Shown here: positions 22,755 through 33,067 of the stretch, in pieces
How positions within the stretch are numbered: position 1 is the stretch's first letter
How the letters are laid out: every line of letters begins with the position of its first letter
NCBI GenBank assembly: GCA_030848705.1
Contig: CM061244.1
Coordinates: forward strand, 107,901,111-107,965,110
Length of the DNA stretch: 64,000 nucleotides
Direction of reading: 5' to 3'
From: Heracleum sosnowskyi
Taxonomy: Eukaryota > Streptophyta > Magnoliopsida > Apiales > Apiaceae
Program-made: the position numbers and the translations under genes
The notes under the pieces: model-generated
Databases searched by the model: none
Seen by the model: only the letters and a program-made list of their open reading frames with translations
Told to the model about the DNA's origin: nothing

Positions 22755-22850
22755 CCCAAGTAGCTCAATGGTTAAATTGGTGACTTGAAGTTCTTAGTAA
22801 TTAATATTGAATTGTCTTAGGTTCGATTCCCATCAAGATGAAAATTTTCT
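22755..22850 (+). repeat. tRNA-derived SINE-like unit with Pol III boxes
   Basis: An A-box-like TAGCTCAATGG at 22761-22771 and a perfect B box GGTTCGATTCC at 22820-22830 lie about 60 bp apart. The sequence does not fold as a normal tRNA, since the anticodon arm is long and AT-rich. A SINE head or tRNA pseudogene is the best reading. The 3' boundary is not defined. Confidence 0.6.
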
Positions 22851-23159
22851 TACATTTTTATAAATTTGACTTTGGAGGGGCAGTTATGTAATTTCAAATC
22901 GTTGAATAAAATGGTTCACAAAGTCCCTGTTGCAGTATAAGATATATAATAGATTACAAACAAATATCAACACTATGTCATTTGTTCGTTAAATCGACCC
23001 GTAATTATTACAAACTCTTGTCGAAATCGTGTAAACAAATATCACGGCGGAATTACTTGTACGCATGAATTATTTGTTAGGGAAAATCGAAAATATAATA
23101 ATCTTTTTTTCTTTGAGAATTGAAAATATACTAATAACTTTAAATTGACTTCTAACAAC
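22851..23159. other. Intergenic
   Basis: Nothing recognised; possibly the SINE body at its left side. Confidence 0.4.
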
Positions 23160-23161
23160 TA

Positions 23162-23433
23162 CTCCCTCCGTCCCCTCAATTCAATTCTTTACATTGAGGT
23201 TGCACACAAAACTTAAAAAAAAAATGTAATTTAGTGAAAAAAGTAAGAAAAGTGATTAAAGTGGTGGGATCAATCAATATTTATTGTATAAAATGAAGAT
23301 AGTGAGAGAAAGTAGTGGATGTAGTTAATTATTATATTATAAAACTTTACTATTTAAAAAAAAAATTGGAATGTAAAGAATTGAAAAAAATATTCTAAAA
23401 AGAAAAGTGTAAAAAATTGAGAGAAGAAGGGAG
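23162..23433. mobile_element. Stowaway MITE, 272 bp
   Basis: It starts CTCCCTCCGTCCC, the canonical Stowaway/mariner terminus, and ends GAAGAAGGGAG, flanked by TA at 23160-23161 and 23434-23435. Confidence 0.9.
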
Positions 23434-23690
23434 TACTGCTTTTGTCGAAGCCATGGTCCCATGGATCACATCAACAACATTAACAAGTTTGAAAAATATT
23501 TAGCAAAAAAAAATCGAAAATGACGGGAGTATCGTATCATAGCCCCACAGAAACACATACAAGTATGTTCTATTCATTGAAATTTTATGCGGTTTTAGCT
23601 GTTGACAATTACATATGAGGATGATGTTGAATTAAGCTAAGTTGTGGCAACAAATCTCTTAAGTTTGCCAGATGAAGAAACAAACATAAC

Positions 23691-24114
23691 GCGTGTTTGG
23701 ATTATCACAAAAAAATTGATTTATAACTTAAAATGAGTAAGTGTTTTATAAGTGATAAGTTGATGGATTCTTATAAGTTATACGGGTGTTTAAATAAATT
23801 TACTTATAAGTTAGTTAAGAGTTTACTAAATTAAATTTGAAAAAATAATTATTAAATACAATGATTTCAACACTTGCATTTTAAATTAAAAAAATATTTA
23901 AAAACACAAAGGTAAAAATATAAAGTACTAAAAAAATAAAGAAATCAAAGAATAAGTTGATAAGTTAAGTAAAATGTTAGTGATTTCTAACATTCAACTT
24001 ATCAATTTATAAGTTATAAGTTATCAAATAAAGTGACTACACAAACACCCCTCATAAGCTTTTATCAACTTATAATACATAAGCCTGCTTATAAAGAAGA
24101 AGCCAAACAGGCCC
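23691..24114. mobile_element. MITE family A, copy 1 (unoccupied)
   Basis: Termini are GCGTGTTTGG and CCAAACAGGCCC; the interior is rich in ACTTATAAGTT-type motifs. A second copy in inverse orientation lies at 56865-57833. This copy keeps the uninterrupted site that holds a nested MITE in the other. Confidence 0.7.
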
Positions 24115-24143
24115 AAAGTTAGTTTTAGTGCTGGCAAACAAAA

Positions 24144-24624
24144 GGGGTTTAATATCAAATCGATCGCTAAATTGAAGATCAGATATCACTTTCATCACTA
24201 ATCTTAACATGGTATCATTTCAATCACTATAGTCATCATAAACATCAAACAGATAACTCCAAATGAAAAGTTATGAATTCTAGTATTTTAGATAATATAT
24301 TCAGATTTAAAAAATTCATTTACTATTTATTTTTAATTAAATCAAAGTAAATAACTATAAAATTGAAAATAAATAGTAAATAAATTTTTTAAAATCTAAA
24401 TATAATATCTTAAATACTAGAGTTCACACCTTTTTATTTAGTTTCGGTAGCATTCAAAAAAATGTGTAGAATTCGATATAAATTATTTTTAATTTTTGAA
24501 CACATATTTAGAGGTATCCGTTTGATATTTACGATGACTTTAGTGATTGACGTGATACCCGTTGAGATCAGTGATGAAAGTGATATCTGATATTCACTTC
24601 AATAACCAATTTGATATTTAACCC
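24144..24624. mobile_element. Mutator-like foldback MITE, 481 bp
   Basis: Long terminal inverted repeats of about 120 bp start GGGGTTTAATATCAAAT on the left and end ATTTGATATTTAACCC on the right. The 9-bp direct repeat CAAACAAAA flanks both ends (24135-24143, 24625-24633), as expected for a MULE-type insertion. Confidence 0.8.
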
Positions 24625-24782
24625 CAAACAAAAGTAAGCTAAAGTCATTTTGACAAAAAAAAAAGTAGGCGAAAGTGACGATCACTGACACACCAATCTG
24701 ACATTTGCTCGCATTGCAATTTACAGGGTTGGAGTATATTCGAATAAATCACGTGAACATGACTTAAAATTGTAAAAATTCT

Positions 24783-24905
24783 AGGGAGTGTTTGGATATA
24801 TCATGGGTATCGGAGTCGTGAATAAGAATGAGGGTCAATGAGAATGAAATGAAAATTTAAGGAGTAGGATGAGTTTGATTTACCCACCATGAACCAAACG
24901 CCCCT
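24783..24905. mobile_element. Small MITE-like foldback, about 120 bp
   Basis: The left AGGGAGTGTTTGG and the right CCAAACGCCCCT are near-complementary, and CATGGGT/ACCCACCATG follow inside. No clear target-site duplication. Confidence 0.45.
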
Positions 24906-26817
24906 GATCTGTACGCCACCCATCTGTGAAGCTATAATTTGTAAAGTTTGATGGGGAGAGGGGCGGTGAGTGAGAGGAGAATTTTTGTTAGCATCTCTAG
25001 GCTCGACCGTTCGGTTGAAATGAACCATTCTACACATATGGACCACATCAACCAAGTCTAAAACGAAGAGTCACATTGTTGTCAGTTCAATGGACCTAAG
25101 TGTTGTTTTCCTGTGTCCAATATCAACACAACAACATGTGTTGGTACTTAATTTTTCCTGAAACAGCACTCTTCACATTTCTTTTTATATAGCTGGCAAA
25201 AATTAATTTTGTTCATGATCTTTCAGTTTATTCCTCTGGTCCAAACTATCACTTATTTGACACTTGTTCGAAGAGAGGGGTATATTTAAATTTTACACAA
25301 ACCTAGTACACACAATGTTGCAAGAGCACAGAATGTAGACCCTGAAGCTCGTGCAGGAGGGCGGAGGGGCATACATAGCACAAACAAAACAAGAAATAGA
25401 CAGTTCAAGAGTGCAACTTAATGTGGTGGTTGTTGTGGGGGCAGTGAAAAGATCCACCCTTTTGAAGGGCTACACCGTGTTACACATTCTTGCTTTGTAA
25501 ACTTTCTTTTTTCTGAATGGTCCTCACCTGCACCGTGTTTCCATAATAATCAATGTACCTGGGTTTTGTGCTTATAGAAGCTGATTGCTCCTCCTGGCTT
25601 GCTTAACTAAAACGAAACCATGTAACCGTCCAAATTATCATTATATTTCAGTTTTTGTTATTTTTAGTTTCCGTCCGTTTCACGAGTATGAAAGTGAAGG
25701 GCTTCTATATGAATGTGAATGTTGTACCATAAATTTATTTTTATTATACAGAATTGAGGTCTTTAAACATGCAATTTTGTATGAATCCCAGTGTTTGGAG
25801 CGTTAAAAAGGCACAAGAGCCAAAAATAAAAGGAACAAAAATGAGAATGTTGCGGTAAATGCATAACATTGAACAAACAAGAGGATTAGGTCTCTTTTTT
25901 CTTTTTCCGGATTAAGTTTTAAGATACTATCTGTTCAATATTGATAAAATACGAAAACTGAATACAAGATTTTGGAGACGATAAAGAGATATCTTAATCA
26001 CGGAGTTGGTAATATTGTGAATGATTATGACGATAAGCTTACAAAAATCATAAACGTACTCAAGTAAGATGACAAATGATCTAAATGTTTAAATTTTTTA
26101 TTGTGTTATTTTGACAATGTTTCTACTTAAAACCATGAAAATGTATTTTACGATTGTAGAACTGAAAATAACATTTTTAGGTTGAAGTTGAATGTTACCA
26201 AAACCCCATTCTTTCACTTCAGAGATTGATTCAATTATCCATCATATAAAATTTGCCAAATTCACTTATCACTTGTGACTTCATTTTTTAATTTTATTTA
26301 CATTTTGTTTGCTTTTGCTCGCGCATATGTCGGAGCATTTTTTTTCGTTGTCATCAAAATTTCTTAGGCTTTCGTATAATTTAAACAAAGAGTTTAGATA
26401 AATTACCCAATAACCCGTGCAAAACACGGTCTACTTTAACATTAATTTGAAATTTATTTTTAAAATTTTTGAGATTTTAGTAGTTTGAGAATGCTATCTT
26501 TTTAAAAAAAGTACTATTAAAAATACTACTTTAATACTTCAAATCTAAACAAAACTTATAAATTTTATAAAAGTTTATTAGCTTAGTAGACATGTAACCG
26601 TCCAAATTATCAATATATTTTGTTGTAATAATATAAATATAAATTAAAATGTTTTAAAAAAAAAGTTATTTTTTTGAATTTTAATTAAAGCATAGCTGAA
26701 AAAGTTTGTAGTTATGTATGTGATTTTGGATTGAATTATATGAATTTTTAATTATGCTTAATATTTTATTAATTGTATTTGTTAAAAAAATAAGTAGACA
26801 TGTTAAAATAGTTAAAT
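24906..26817. other. Intergenic, AT-rich
   Basis: No gene is supported; the open frame at 25585-25806 has no family features. A Helitron-like hairpin (CCGTG...CACGG) lies at 26415-26429 but lacks the CTRR end. Confidence 0.45.
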
Positions 26818-27952
26818 TTATACTATATTATTAAAACCGAAACATTGAAAGTTTTGGTTTTCGGTTTTCGGTCATTTATTCTATTTAATAAATAATAAAA
26901 TAATATTATAATAGTAACTAACTTATTGCATTTTATAATTAAAACACTTTTTCTAACAAAATCTACTTATTTTCCAAAAATATCGCGGACAATTATCTTT
27001 AAATTAAAACATATTATCTTTAATTTTTGGTCTCACTAAAATCTCTTTTTTTCAAAAATATCATGTACAACTCTTACTTATTTATTTTAAAATCTATTTT
27101 AGTACTTTTAATTATTTAAAAAAGTTACATATTTTAACATGACAACATATTTTTTTAACAAATACAATTAATATAATTAAAACACTTCTAAAAATATTAC
27201 ATGCAAATATTTTTTTTAATTAAAACATGTTAGCTTTTCTATTTATTTTTATTATTTGCCTTTAATAATTAAAACACTTTTTTCCAACAAAATCTACTAT
27301 TTTTTCACAAATAACACGGGTAATTACCTTTAAACTAAAACATAATATCTTTTATATTTGTTCTCACTAAAATCTCTATTTTCCAAAAATATCAGGCGTA
27401 ACCCTTATTTATTTTAAAATCTATACTATATTATTAAAGGCGAAATATTGAAAATTTTGATTTTCAATTTTCGGTCATTTATTCTATTGAATAAATAATA
27501 AAATAATATAAAAATATTAACTAACTGATTACATTTTATAATTAAAACAATTTTTTCTAACAAAATCTACTCATTTTTCAAAAATACCACGGGCAATTAC
27601 TTTTAAATTAAAACATATTACCTTTTATATTTGTTCTCACTAAAATCTCTATTTTACAAAAATATCAGGTACAACCCTTATTTATTTATTATAAAACCTA
27701 TTTTAATGCTTTTAATTATTTAAAAAAGCTTACATATTCTAAAATGTCAAGGTATTTTTTTATCAAATACAATTAATATAATTAAAACACTTCTAAAAAT
27801 ATCATAGGCAGTTACTTTTTTTAATTAAAACATGTTAGTTTTTCTATTTGTCCTTATTATTTATGTTTTATAATTAAAACACTTTTTTCTATCAAAATCT
27901 ACTCATTTTCCAAAAATATCACGGATAATTATTTGAATTAAAACATATTACC
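26818..27952. repeat. Two tandem units of about 602 bp, the second cut by an LTR
   Basis: TATACTATATTATTAAA occurs at about 26819 and 27422. The following 530 bp align phrase by phrase, for example TTCGGTCATTTATTCTAT, CTAACAAAATCTACT and CTCACTAAAATCTCT. Each unit contains shorter internal repeats (AATTAAAACA...). The unit start TCTATACTATATTATTAAAG resembles plant Helitron 5' ends. Unit 2 stops at the gypsy LTR (27953). Confidence 0.75.
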
Positions 27953-28454
27953 TGATATGGGCTAGAAATAACACCAAGTACATAATTAATGATAAATTAA
28001 TTAAACTGGGGTTGGTCCGTAAATTAGGCCTAATTAAAGAGGCCCGAAATCCTAATTAATTACTAATTTCGTAACTAATTAGATAATTAATGATACAGTC
28101 CATTAAATGTGACTAAGTTGAGATCTACATCTACTAGAAGTAATCTTGGGAGACACCAAACGCTAAAAGGAGTCAGCCTCCTACAAACCAGGATTTACAA
28201 TCCTGATCTAAGAAGATGACTTGGCCTACAAGTCACCTAATTCTACCCTAAATACCAGGCTCCTGACGCCTATATAAAGGGTCTGACCCCTCATATCAGA
28301 ACTATGTTTTTTGGTTTGATTCTCAGCAATAGTTGAGATACGTAGGCATCTTGTGATGGTAAATTTAGCCACGAAACACGAGACCAGCCATTAAAGCTCG
28401 AAAACTCTCAAACCCTAGTATTAAATTCGAAAGTACAGTTTTTATGCCACAACA
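27953..28454 (+). repeat. 5' LTR of gypsy arm 1
   Basis: 502 bp from TGATATGG to CCACAACA, immediately followed by the primer-binding site. A TATA box TATATAAAGG is at 28271-28280. The left edge breaks the second tandem-repeat unit. Confidence 0.75.
28271..28280 (+). promoter_or_regulatory. TATA box of the gypsy 5' LTR
   Basis: TATATAAAGG in a GC-richer context (GACGCC before, GTCTGACCCC after). Transcripts starting just downstream would read through arm 1 towards the inverted arm 2. Confidence 0.65.
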
Positions 28455-28455
28455 T

Positions 28456-28476
28456 TTGGCGCCGTCTGTGGGAAGT
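28456..28476 (+). promoter_or_regulatory. Primer-binding region of gypsy arm 1
   Basis: TTGGCGCCGTCTGTGGGAAG, beginning two bases after the LTR, is the TGGCGCC-type primer-binding start used by Tat/Athila gypsy elements. Confidence 0.7.
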
Positions 28477-28681
28477 CTCGAACATCAACCATGGCGAATA
28501 TACGGAGAACAAGTTGAGAAACTCAAACCTTTGAGGGGCTGCCCTTAGCTTCTGAAGCAGCGACCCATGGTTCAGGATCTCAACCTCCTCCCACCACGGG
28601 ATTAGAAGGGCGAATATCCCCCTCACCACTAGTCAAGGACCAGAAATCTCAATCTCAGTTCAAGGGACGAATCCTCTGGAG

Positions 28682-30637
28682 ATGGTGGTCCATGGATCAC
28701 ATCCTCATACTCAAGAAACTACTCTCCAGGTACCAATCACAACCTCTCCACTGCTTCTAAATGCACCACGTGGTCTTCAATTCCATAGCAAAGATCTTCC
28801 CCAATATGCAAACCAAACTCTTGGAATGCCTACTTATGGTGCACCACCTCGACCTATAGTTCGGAGTAGTGGTGTCAATCCAACATACTATGAAGCATAC
28901 GTGCCTCCATATATTCAAGGCCTAGGGCCCATAAACCCACAAGTTCAAACTCGAACTCAACAAACTCCATTGATTCAAGACTTCTCCGGCCCCTATACCG
29001 AGGATGAGAATTATTCAACTAAAGATGAGAGGGATGTTGCCACAAGAAGGAGACGTTCCTCCCAAAGAAATCAGGAACAACTACAAGCTACTAAGGATAA
29101 AATTGCGGCATATGAAGCTGAGGCTGCTAGACTCGAGAAAGTATTGGCTGAAGAAGAGGCTAAAGCACGAACACAATCAACTGGGACTGGGACTGGGAGA
29201 ATCACATTGATCAACTTAGACCCTACACCAAGGAAAACAAGAAAGGCTGAAGCCCCAAAAGGTGATCCAACCGAGTTGTTGCCCTTGGGAGATCCAGATG
29301 ATCCCACGCCCCCTTTTACAAAGGATATTGTGAAGATTCATATATCCAGGAAGTTCAAGATGGCGACCATCAAGGCTTACGATGGAATGGGAGATCCTGC
29401 CAATCGTGTAAGGACTTTTTCCAATGCATTATTGTTACAGCCTACTAATGATGCAGTCAAGTGCAGAGCGTTTCCACAAACCCTAGCGGACATGGCTCGA
29501 CGTTGGTACATTCGTCTCCCTCCTAACTTTATTGGGCCTTTTAAGGAATTGAGCAAGGCGTTTATTAATCAGTTTGTTAGTGGAAGAGTGAATGAGAAGA
29601 GTTTTACATCCCTTATGGGAATTCAGCAGGGTAAGAATGAATCCTTAAGGGACTACGTAAATCGATTCACCAGGGAAGCCTTGAAGGTCCTGGATTTGGA
29701 GGACAAGGTAGCTATGATAGCCCTACAACAAGGAACCATTGATGACCACTTTAAGAGGTCTCTGGAGAAGCATCCAGCCGAAAGCATGTTGAACCTACAA
29801 GATATGGCTGGGAAGTATATCAAAGCTGAAGAAAGCATGAGAAAGTATGAACCCACTGTTGGGGGAAATGGAAACGGAAAGAAGAGAAAAGAGACTCAGA
29901 AATATGATGTTAGGGACAAATATCCCAGGACAACAAAGGATTCTGACTCTCCACCTAAAAAGAACAATTTTGGACCAAGATTCACGGAGTACACAATGTT
30001 GAACACCCTAAGAAGCCAAATTCTGATGGAAATTGAAGACCTTCGATGGCTGAACCCACTAAGGACTGATTTGTCAAAAAGAAATCAGAATCAATTCGAT
30101 CGATTTCACAAAGAGTTTGGTCATGATACAGATGATTGCAGACAACTGAAGGATGAAATCGAATTCTTGATCCGAAGGGGAAAGCTTAACAAATTCACAA
30201 AGGATGGGAATCGTGTAAATCAAAAAAGAAATTATGAGAAGAAAGATTATGACAGAAAGGATAATGATCAAGATCGTAATCCTAGACCCCGAGAGACAGT
30301 CATTAACATGATATTCGGAGGACCAACTACAGCCGGTTCTTCAAGAAACTCAAGGAAGACTTACGCAAGAGAAGTGATGACAATAGTTGGAGAAACACCA
30401 AAGAATGCCAAGACAGAAGTATCTATAAGTTTTGATTACTCTGACCTAGAAGGGGTGAATTTTCCCCATGACGACCCCCTGGTCATCGTACCTATGATAC
30501 GCAATTCTGAAACTAAGAGGGTTCTGGTTGACAACGAAGCTTCTGTGGATATATTGTTCCACGATGCTTTTATCAAAATGGGATACAATGATTCTCAGTT
30601 GACACCCTCTAATATGCCCATATATGTGTTCAATTGA
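28682..30637 (+). CDS. Tat-type gypsy gag and protease (arm 1)
   Basis: A 651-residue frame. The N-terminal 130 residues are Pro/Gln-rich, followed by a coiled-coil-like stretch (QLQATKDKIAAYEAEAARLE). The Retrotrans_gag core lies at about 225-375 (RRWYIRLPPNFIGPFKELSK, then YVNRFTREALKV). A degenerate zinc-like FHKEFGHDTDDCRQLKDEIE motif lies near 475-495; the first Cys is Asp in this arm and Cys in arm 2. The protease site near residue 617 reads D-N-E where arm 2 has D-N-G, so it is probably inactive. The frame stops at TGA (30635-30637), where arm 2 has a Gly codon, and continues in the same phase from 30650. No RT follows. Confidence 0.85.
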   Translation: MVVHGSHPHTQETTLQVPITTSPLLLNAPRGLQFHSKDLPQYANQTLGMPTYGAPPRPIVRSSGVNPTYYEAYVPPYIQGLGPINPQVQTRTQQTPLIQDFSGPYTEDENYSTKDERDVATRRRRSSQRNQEQLQATKDKIAAYEAEAARLEKVLAEEEAKARTQSTGTGTGRITLINLDPTPRKTRKAEAPKGDPTELLPLGDPDDPTPPFTKDIVKIHISRKFKMATIKAYDGMGDPANRVRTFSNALLLQPTNDAVKCRAFPQTLADMARRWYIRLPPNFIGPFKELSKAFINQFVSGRVNEKSFTSLMGIQQGKNESLRDYVNRFTREALKVLDLEDKVAMIALQQGTIDDHFKRSLEKHPAESMLNLQDMAGKYIKAEESMRKYEPTVGGNGNGKKRKETQKYDVRDKYPRTTKDSDSPPKKNNFGPRFTEYTMLNTLRSQILMEIEDLRWLNPLRTDLSKRNQNQFDRFHKEFGHDTDDCRQLKDEIEFLIRRGKLNKFTKDGNRVNQKRNYEKKDYDRKDNDQDRNPRPRETVINMIFGGPTTAGSSRNSRKTYAREVMTIVGETPKNAKTEVSISFDYSDLEGVNFPHDDPLVIVPMIRNSETKRVLVDNEASVDILFHDAFIKMGYNDSQLTPSNMPIYVFN

Positions 30638-31045
30638 TTAGAATCAAAGGTGGAAGGCACAATTCAGCTCCCTATGACTATGGGACAAGGCTCGAAGACA
30701 GTTACTCAGATGTTAAATTTTTTAGTAGTAAAGGCAACCTCGGCTTATAATTCAATCCTTGGAAGGACTGGTCTTCATGCATTTAAGGCTGTTGCCTCAA
30801 CTTACCATCTGAAAATAAAATTCCCAACCAGGAATGGAGTTGGTGAGGAACGGTGTGATCAAAAAATGGCTAGAAGTTGTTATGTAGCTGCATTAAAACC
30901 TGACGGAGTTGGGGGGGGGGGCAAGTTCTACCAATTGAAGACATGGTGTCCAAGGAATGTTGGGTGCTCTATTTTGATGGGGCATCAAAAACAAAATCAA
31001 GTGGAGCAGGTTTGGTGTTGCAAAGTCCCGATAGATTTCTCATAG
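30638..31045 (+). pseudogene. Protease tail joined across a 245-bp deletion (arm 1)
   Basis: After the stop, the same frame continues through the protease C-part (TYHLKIKFPTRNGVGEER). At 30937-30946 the sequence GAAGACATGG joins directly to the RNase H region, but out of frame. Arm 2 has two copies of this 10-mer (plus strand 42089-42098 and 42334-42343) with 245 bp from one to the next. Arm 1 keeps one copy, so this is a deletion between short direct repeats. A G11 run at 30911-30921 lies just before it. Confidence 0.8.
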
Positions 31046-31347
31046 AATATGCACTCAAGCTGGACTTCCCAACAACAAACAATGAAGCTGAGTATGAAGC
31101 CCCGATAGCTGGCTTGAGGCTGGCTGGAGCCTTGAGAGTTAAGACACTCAAATTATGTGGAGATTTAAGGCTAGTAGTTTCCCAAGTGAATGGAGAATTT
31201 GAGGCTAGAGATGAAGTCATGGCTAAGTATCTGAAACTTGTCAAAGCCATCATGACTCAATTTGATGAGTGTTATGTGGAACACATTCCTAGAGAAGAAA
31301 ACATGAAGGCTGATGCCTTGTCCAAGTTTGCTTCTTCTGAAATATAG
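30943..31347 (+). CDS. Archaeal-type RNase H of the gypsy element (arm 1)
   Basis: This 134-residue frame has all four catalytic acids of the family: D12 (LYFDGASKTKSSGAG), E48 (NNEAEYEA), D74 (LCGDLRLVV) and D124 (MKADALSKFAS). In Tat elements this second RNase H lies between RT-RH and integrase, and here it follows the deletion directly. It is part of a broken polyprotein. The first Met is not a real start; the frame begins at the deletion joint. Confidence 0.8.
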   Translation: MVSKECWVLYFDGASKTKSSGAGLVLQSPDRFLIEYALKLDFPTTNNEAEYEAPIAGLRLAGALRVKTLKLCGDLRLVVSQVNGEFEARDEVMAKYLKLVKAIMTQFDECYVEHIPREENMKADALSKFASSEI

Positions 31348-32667
31348 AACTATGCAGGAAGTGTATACTTCCAAGTCTTGAAGACCCCGAGCATCAATGG
31401 AAAATTGATAGCACCTATTGACATTGGTGGCTGTTGGATGGATCCCATCACGCCTCATCTAGAAACTGGTTAGGTACCTACCAATATTTCAGAGGCACAA
31501 AAATTATATGTGAGAGCACTAAGGTACACCTTAATTGAGGGAATCTTGTATAAAAAGTCTTTTGTTGTCTCCTACTTGAAGTGTTTGAGACCCCATGAGG
31601 CAGAGTTAGCCCTAAAGGAAGTACATGGGGGGATTTGTGGGCAGCACTTGGGGGGTAGGACCCATGCTCATAAAATCACTCGTCTAGGATTCTATTGGCC
31701 AGATATGCTTGCGAACGCAAAAGACTATGTGAAGGGGTGTGAACGATGCCAAAAGCATGCACCAGTGGTTAGACAACTACCTGAGATGTTAACATCTATA
31801 AATTCACCTGTTCCATCTGCCATGTGGGGAATGGATATACTTGGTCCATTTCCAGTGGCAAGTACACACAGAATTTTTTTGATAGTGGCAATTGACTATT
31901 TCACAAAGTGGTTTGAGGCTAAACCCCTAGCCAAGATAACCACTAAGCAAGTAATGCAATTTTTGTGGGAAAGCGTAATGTGCAGGTATGGGATTCCACG
32001 AATATTGGTCACGGATAATGGAACTCAATTTAACAATGAAGATTTCAAGAAGTATTGTGGAGATAATGATATTGAACTACGTTTCAGTTCTGTTGCTCAT
32101 CCTCAAGCAAATGGGCAAGCTGAAGTAGCAAATCGAATTATCCTGGATGGACTGAAGAAGAGAGTTGAACGCTCTAGGAATACTTGGGTGGATGAATTGC
32201 TCCCCATATTGTGAGCATATCGTACCACTTGTAAGGTCACCACCGGGGCAACTCCGTTTCTGTTAGCATATGGAGCAGAAGCAGTGGTTCCAGTGCAGAT
32301 TACTCATACTTCTCCAAGAGTGGAAGCCTATGAACCAGAAGCAAATGAAGAAGGCATGAGACTTGCCTTAGATCTAATCGATGAAGTTAGAGATGAAGCA
32401 AATGCTAAAATAGTTGAACATCAGAAACGAGCATCTTTCTATTACAAACTAAGGGTTAAAGAAAGATTCTTTCATCAAGGAGATTTAGTTCTCCGAAAGA
32501 TCGAAGCATCTGGAGTTGGACAGAAAGGAAAATTGGCTCCAAATTGGGAAGGGTCATACCGGGTCAAGAACGTGTTTAGGCGGGGCTCATACAAGTTGGA
32601 AACCCTTGAAGGGATTGAGGTGCCAAGAACTTGGCATGCTGCAAATTTAAAAATTTATTATGTTTAG
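31348..32667 (+). pseudogene. Gypsy integrase (arm 1), two frames with a shared stop
   Basis: 31510-32214 encodes the integrase zinc domain (H39, H46, C77, C80) and catalytic core (D109 in WGMDILGPF, D169 in VTDNGTQF, E205 in NGQAEVANR). TGA at 32212-32214 replaces a Trp expected in LPIL-W-AYRTT. The frame then goes on in phase to 32667 with the C-terminal GPY/F-like module (KLAPNWEGSYRVKNVFRRGS). The same TGA is present in arm 2. Upstream, TAG codons interrupt the linker from RNase H (31345-31347 and near 31471). Confidence 0.85.
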
Positions 32668-33067
32668 TGTTTCCTGGCTAGATCCACAATTAGGAAGTAG
32701 AAATTAGGTCGACGAAATCATTTCTGAGCTTTCAAGCTCTTAGTAGGAGGTAGAGTATTATGTAGGGTTGAATCCACTTTCAAATTATTCATTTATGCAA
32801 AGGTTGTTTTCATTCCATATTTTCTTGTCTTGTAAAAAAATTAATACATGTACCAAGCATTGATAAAGTGCAAGCTAAGAAAAAACCAAGTACACAATTA
32901 ATTGAAAACCAACATGCATAAATAGATTAAGTCACAAAGACTTCAAGCATAGAGTTAAGTCCGAAGGCTGAGTTTGGGAATAAAAAACATAAGTAAGCCC
33001 GCGGGCTGAAGTTCAACATAAAACATAGATAAGCCGCTTAGGGCATGATAAAAGACATAAAATAAAA
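32668..33067 (+). other. Spacer between integrase and antisense ORF (arm 1)
   Basis: Non-coding, repeated inversely at 39966-40375 in arm 2. It contains a repeated GCCC(G)CGGGCT/GAAGGCTGAGTT phrase. No gene is seen. Confidence 0.6.

Noticed and set aside
22755..22850. A functional tRNA gene
   Set aside because: Box A and B are good, but the cloverleaf does not form and the spacing is too long and AT-rich.
26400..26440. Possible third Helitron terminus
   Set aside because: A hairpin CCGTG...CACGG is present, but no CTRR end follows at the right distance.
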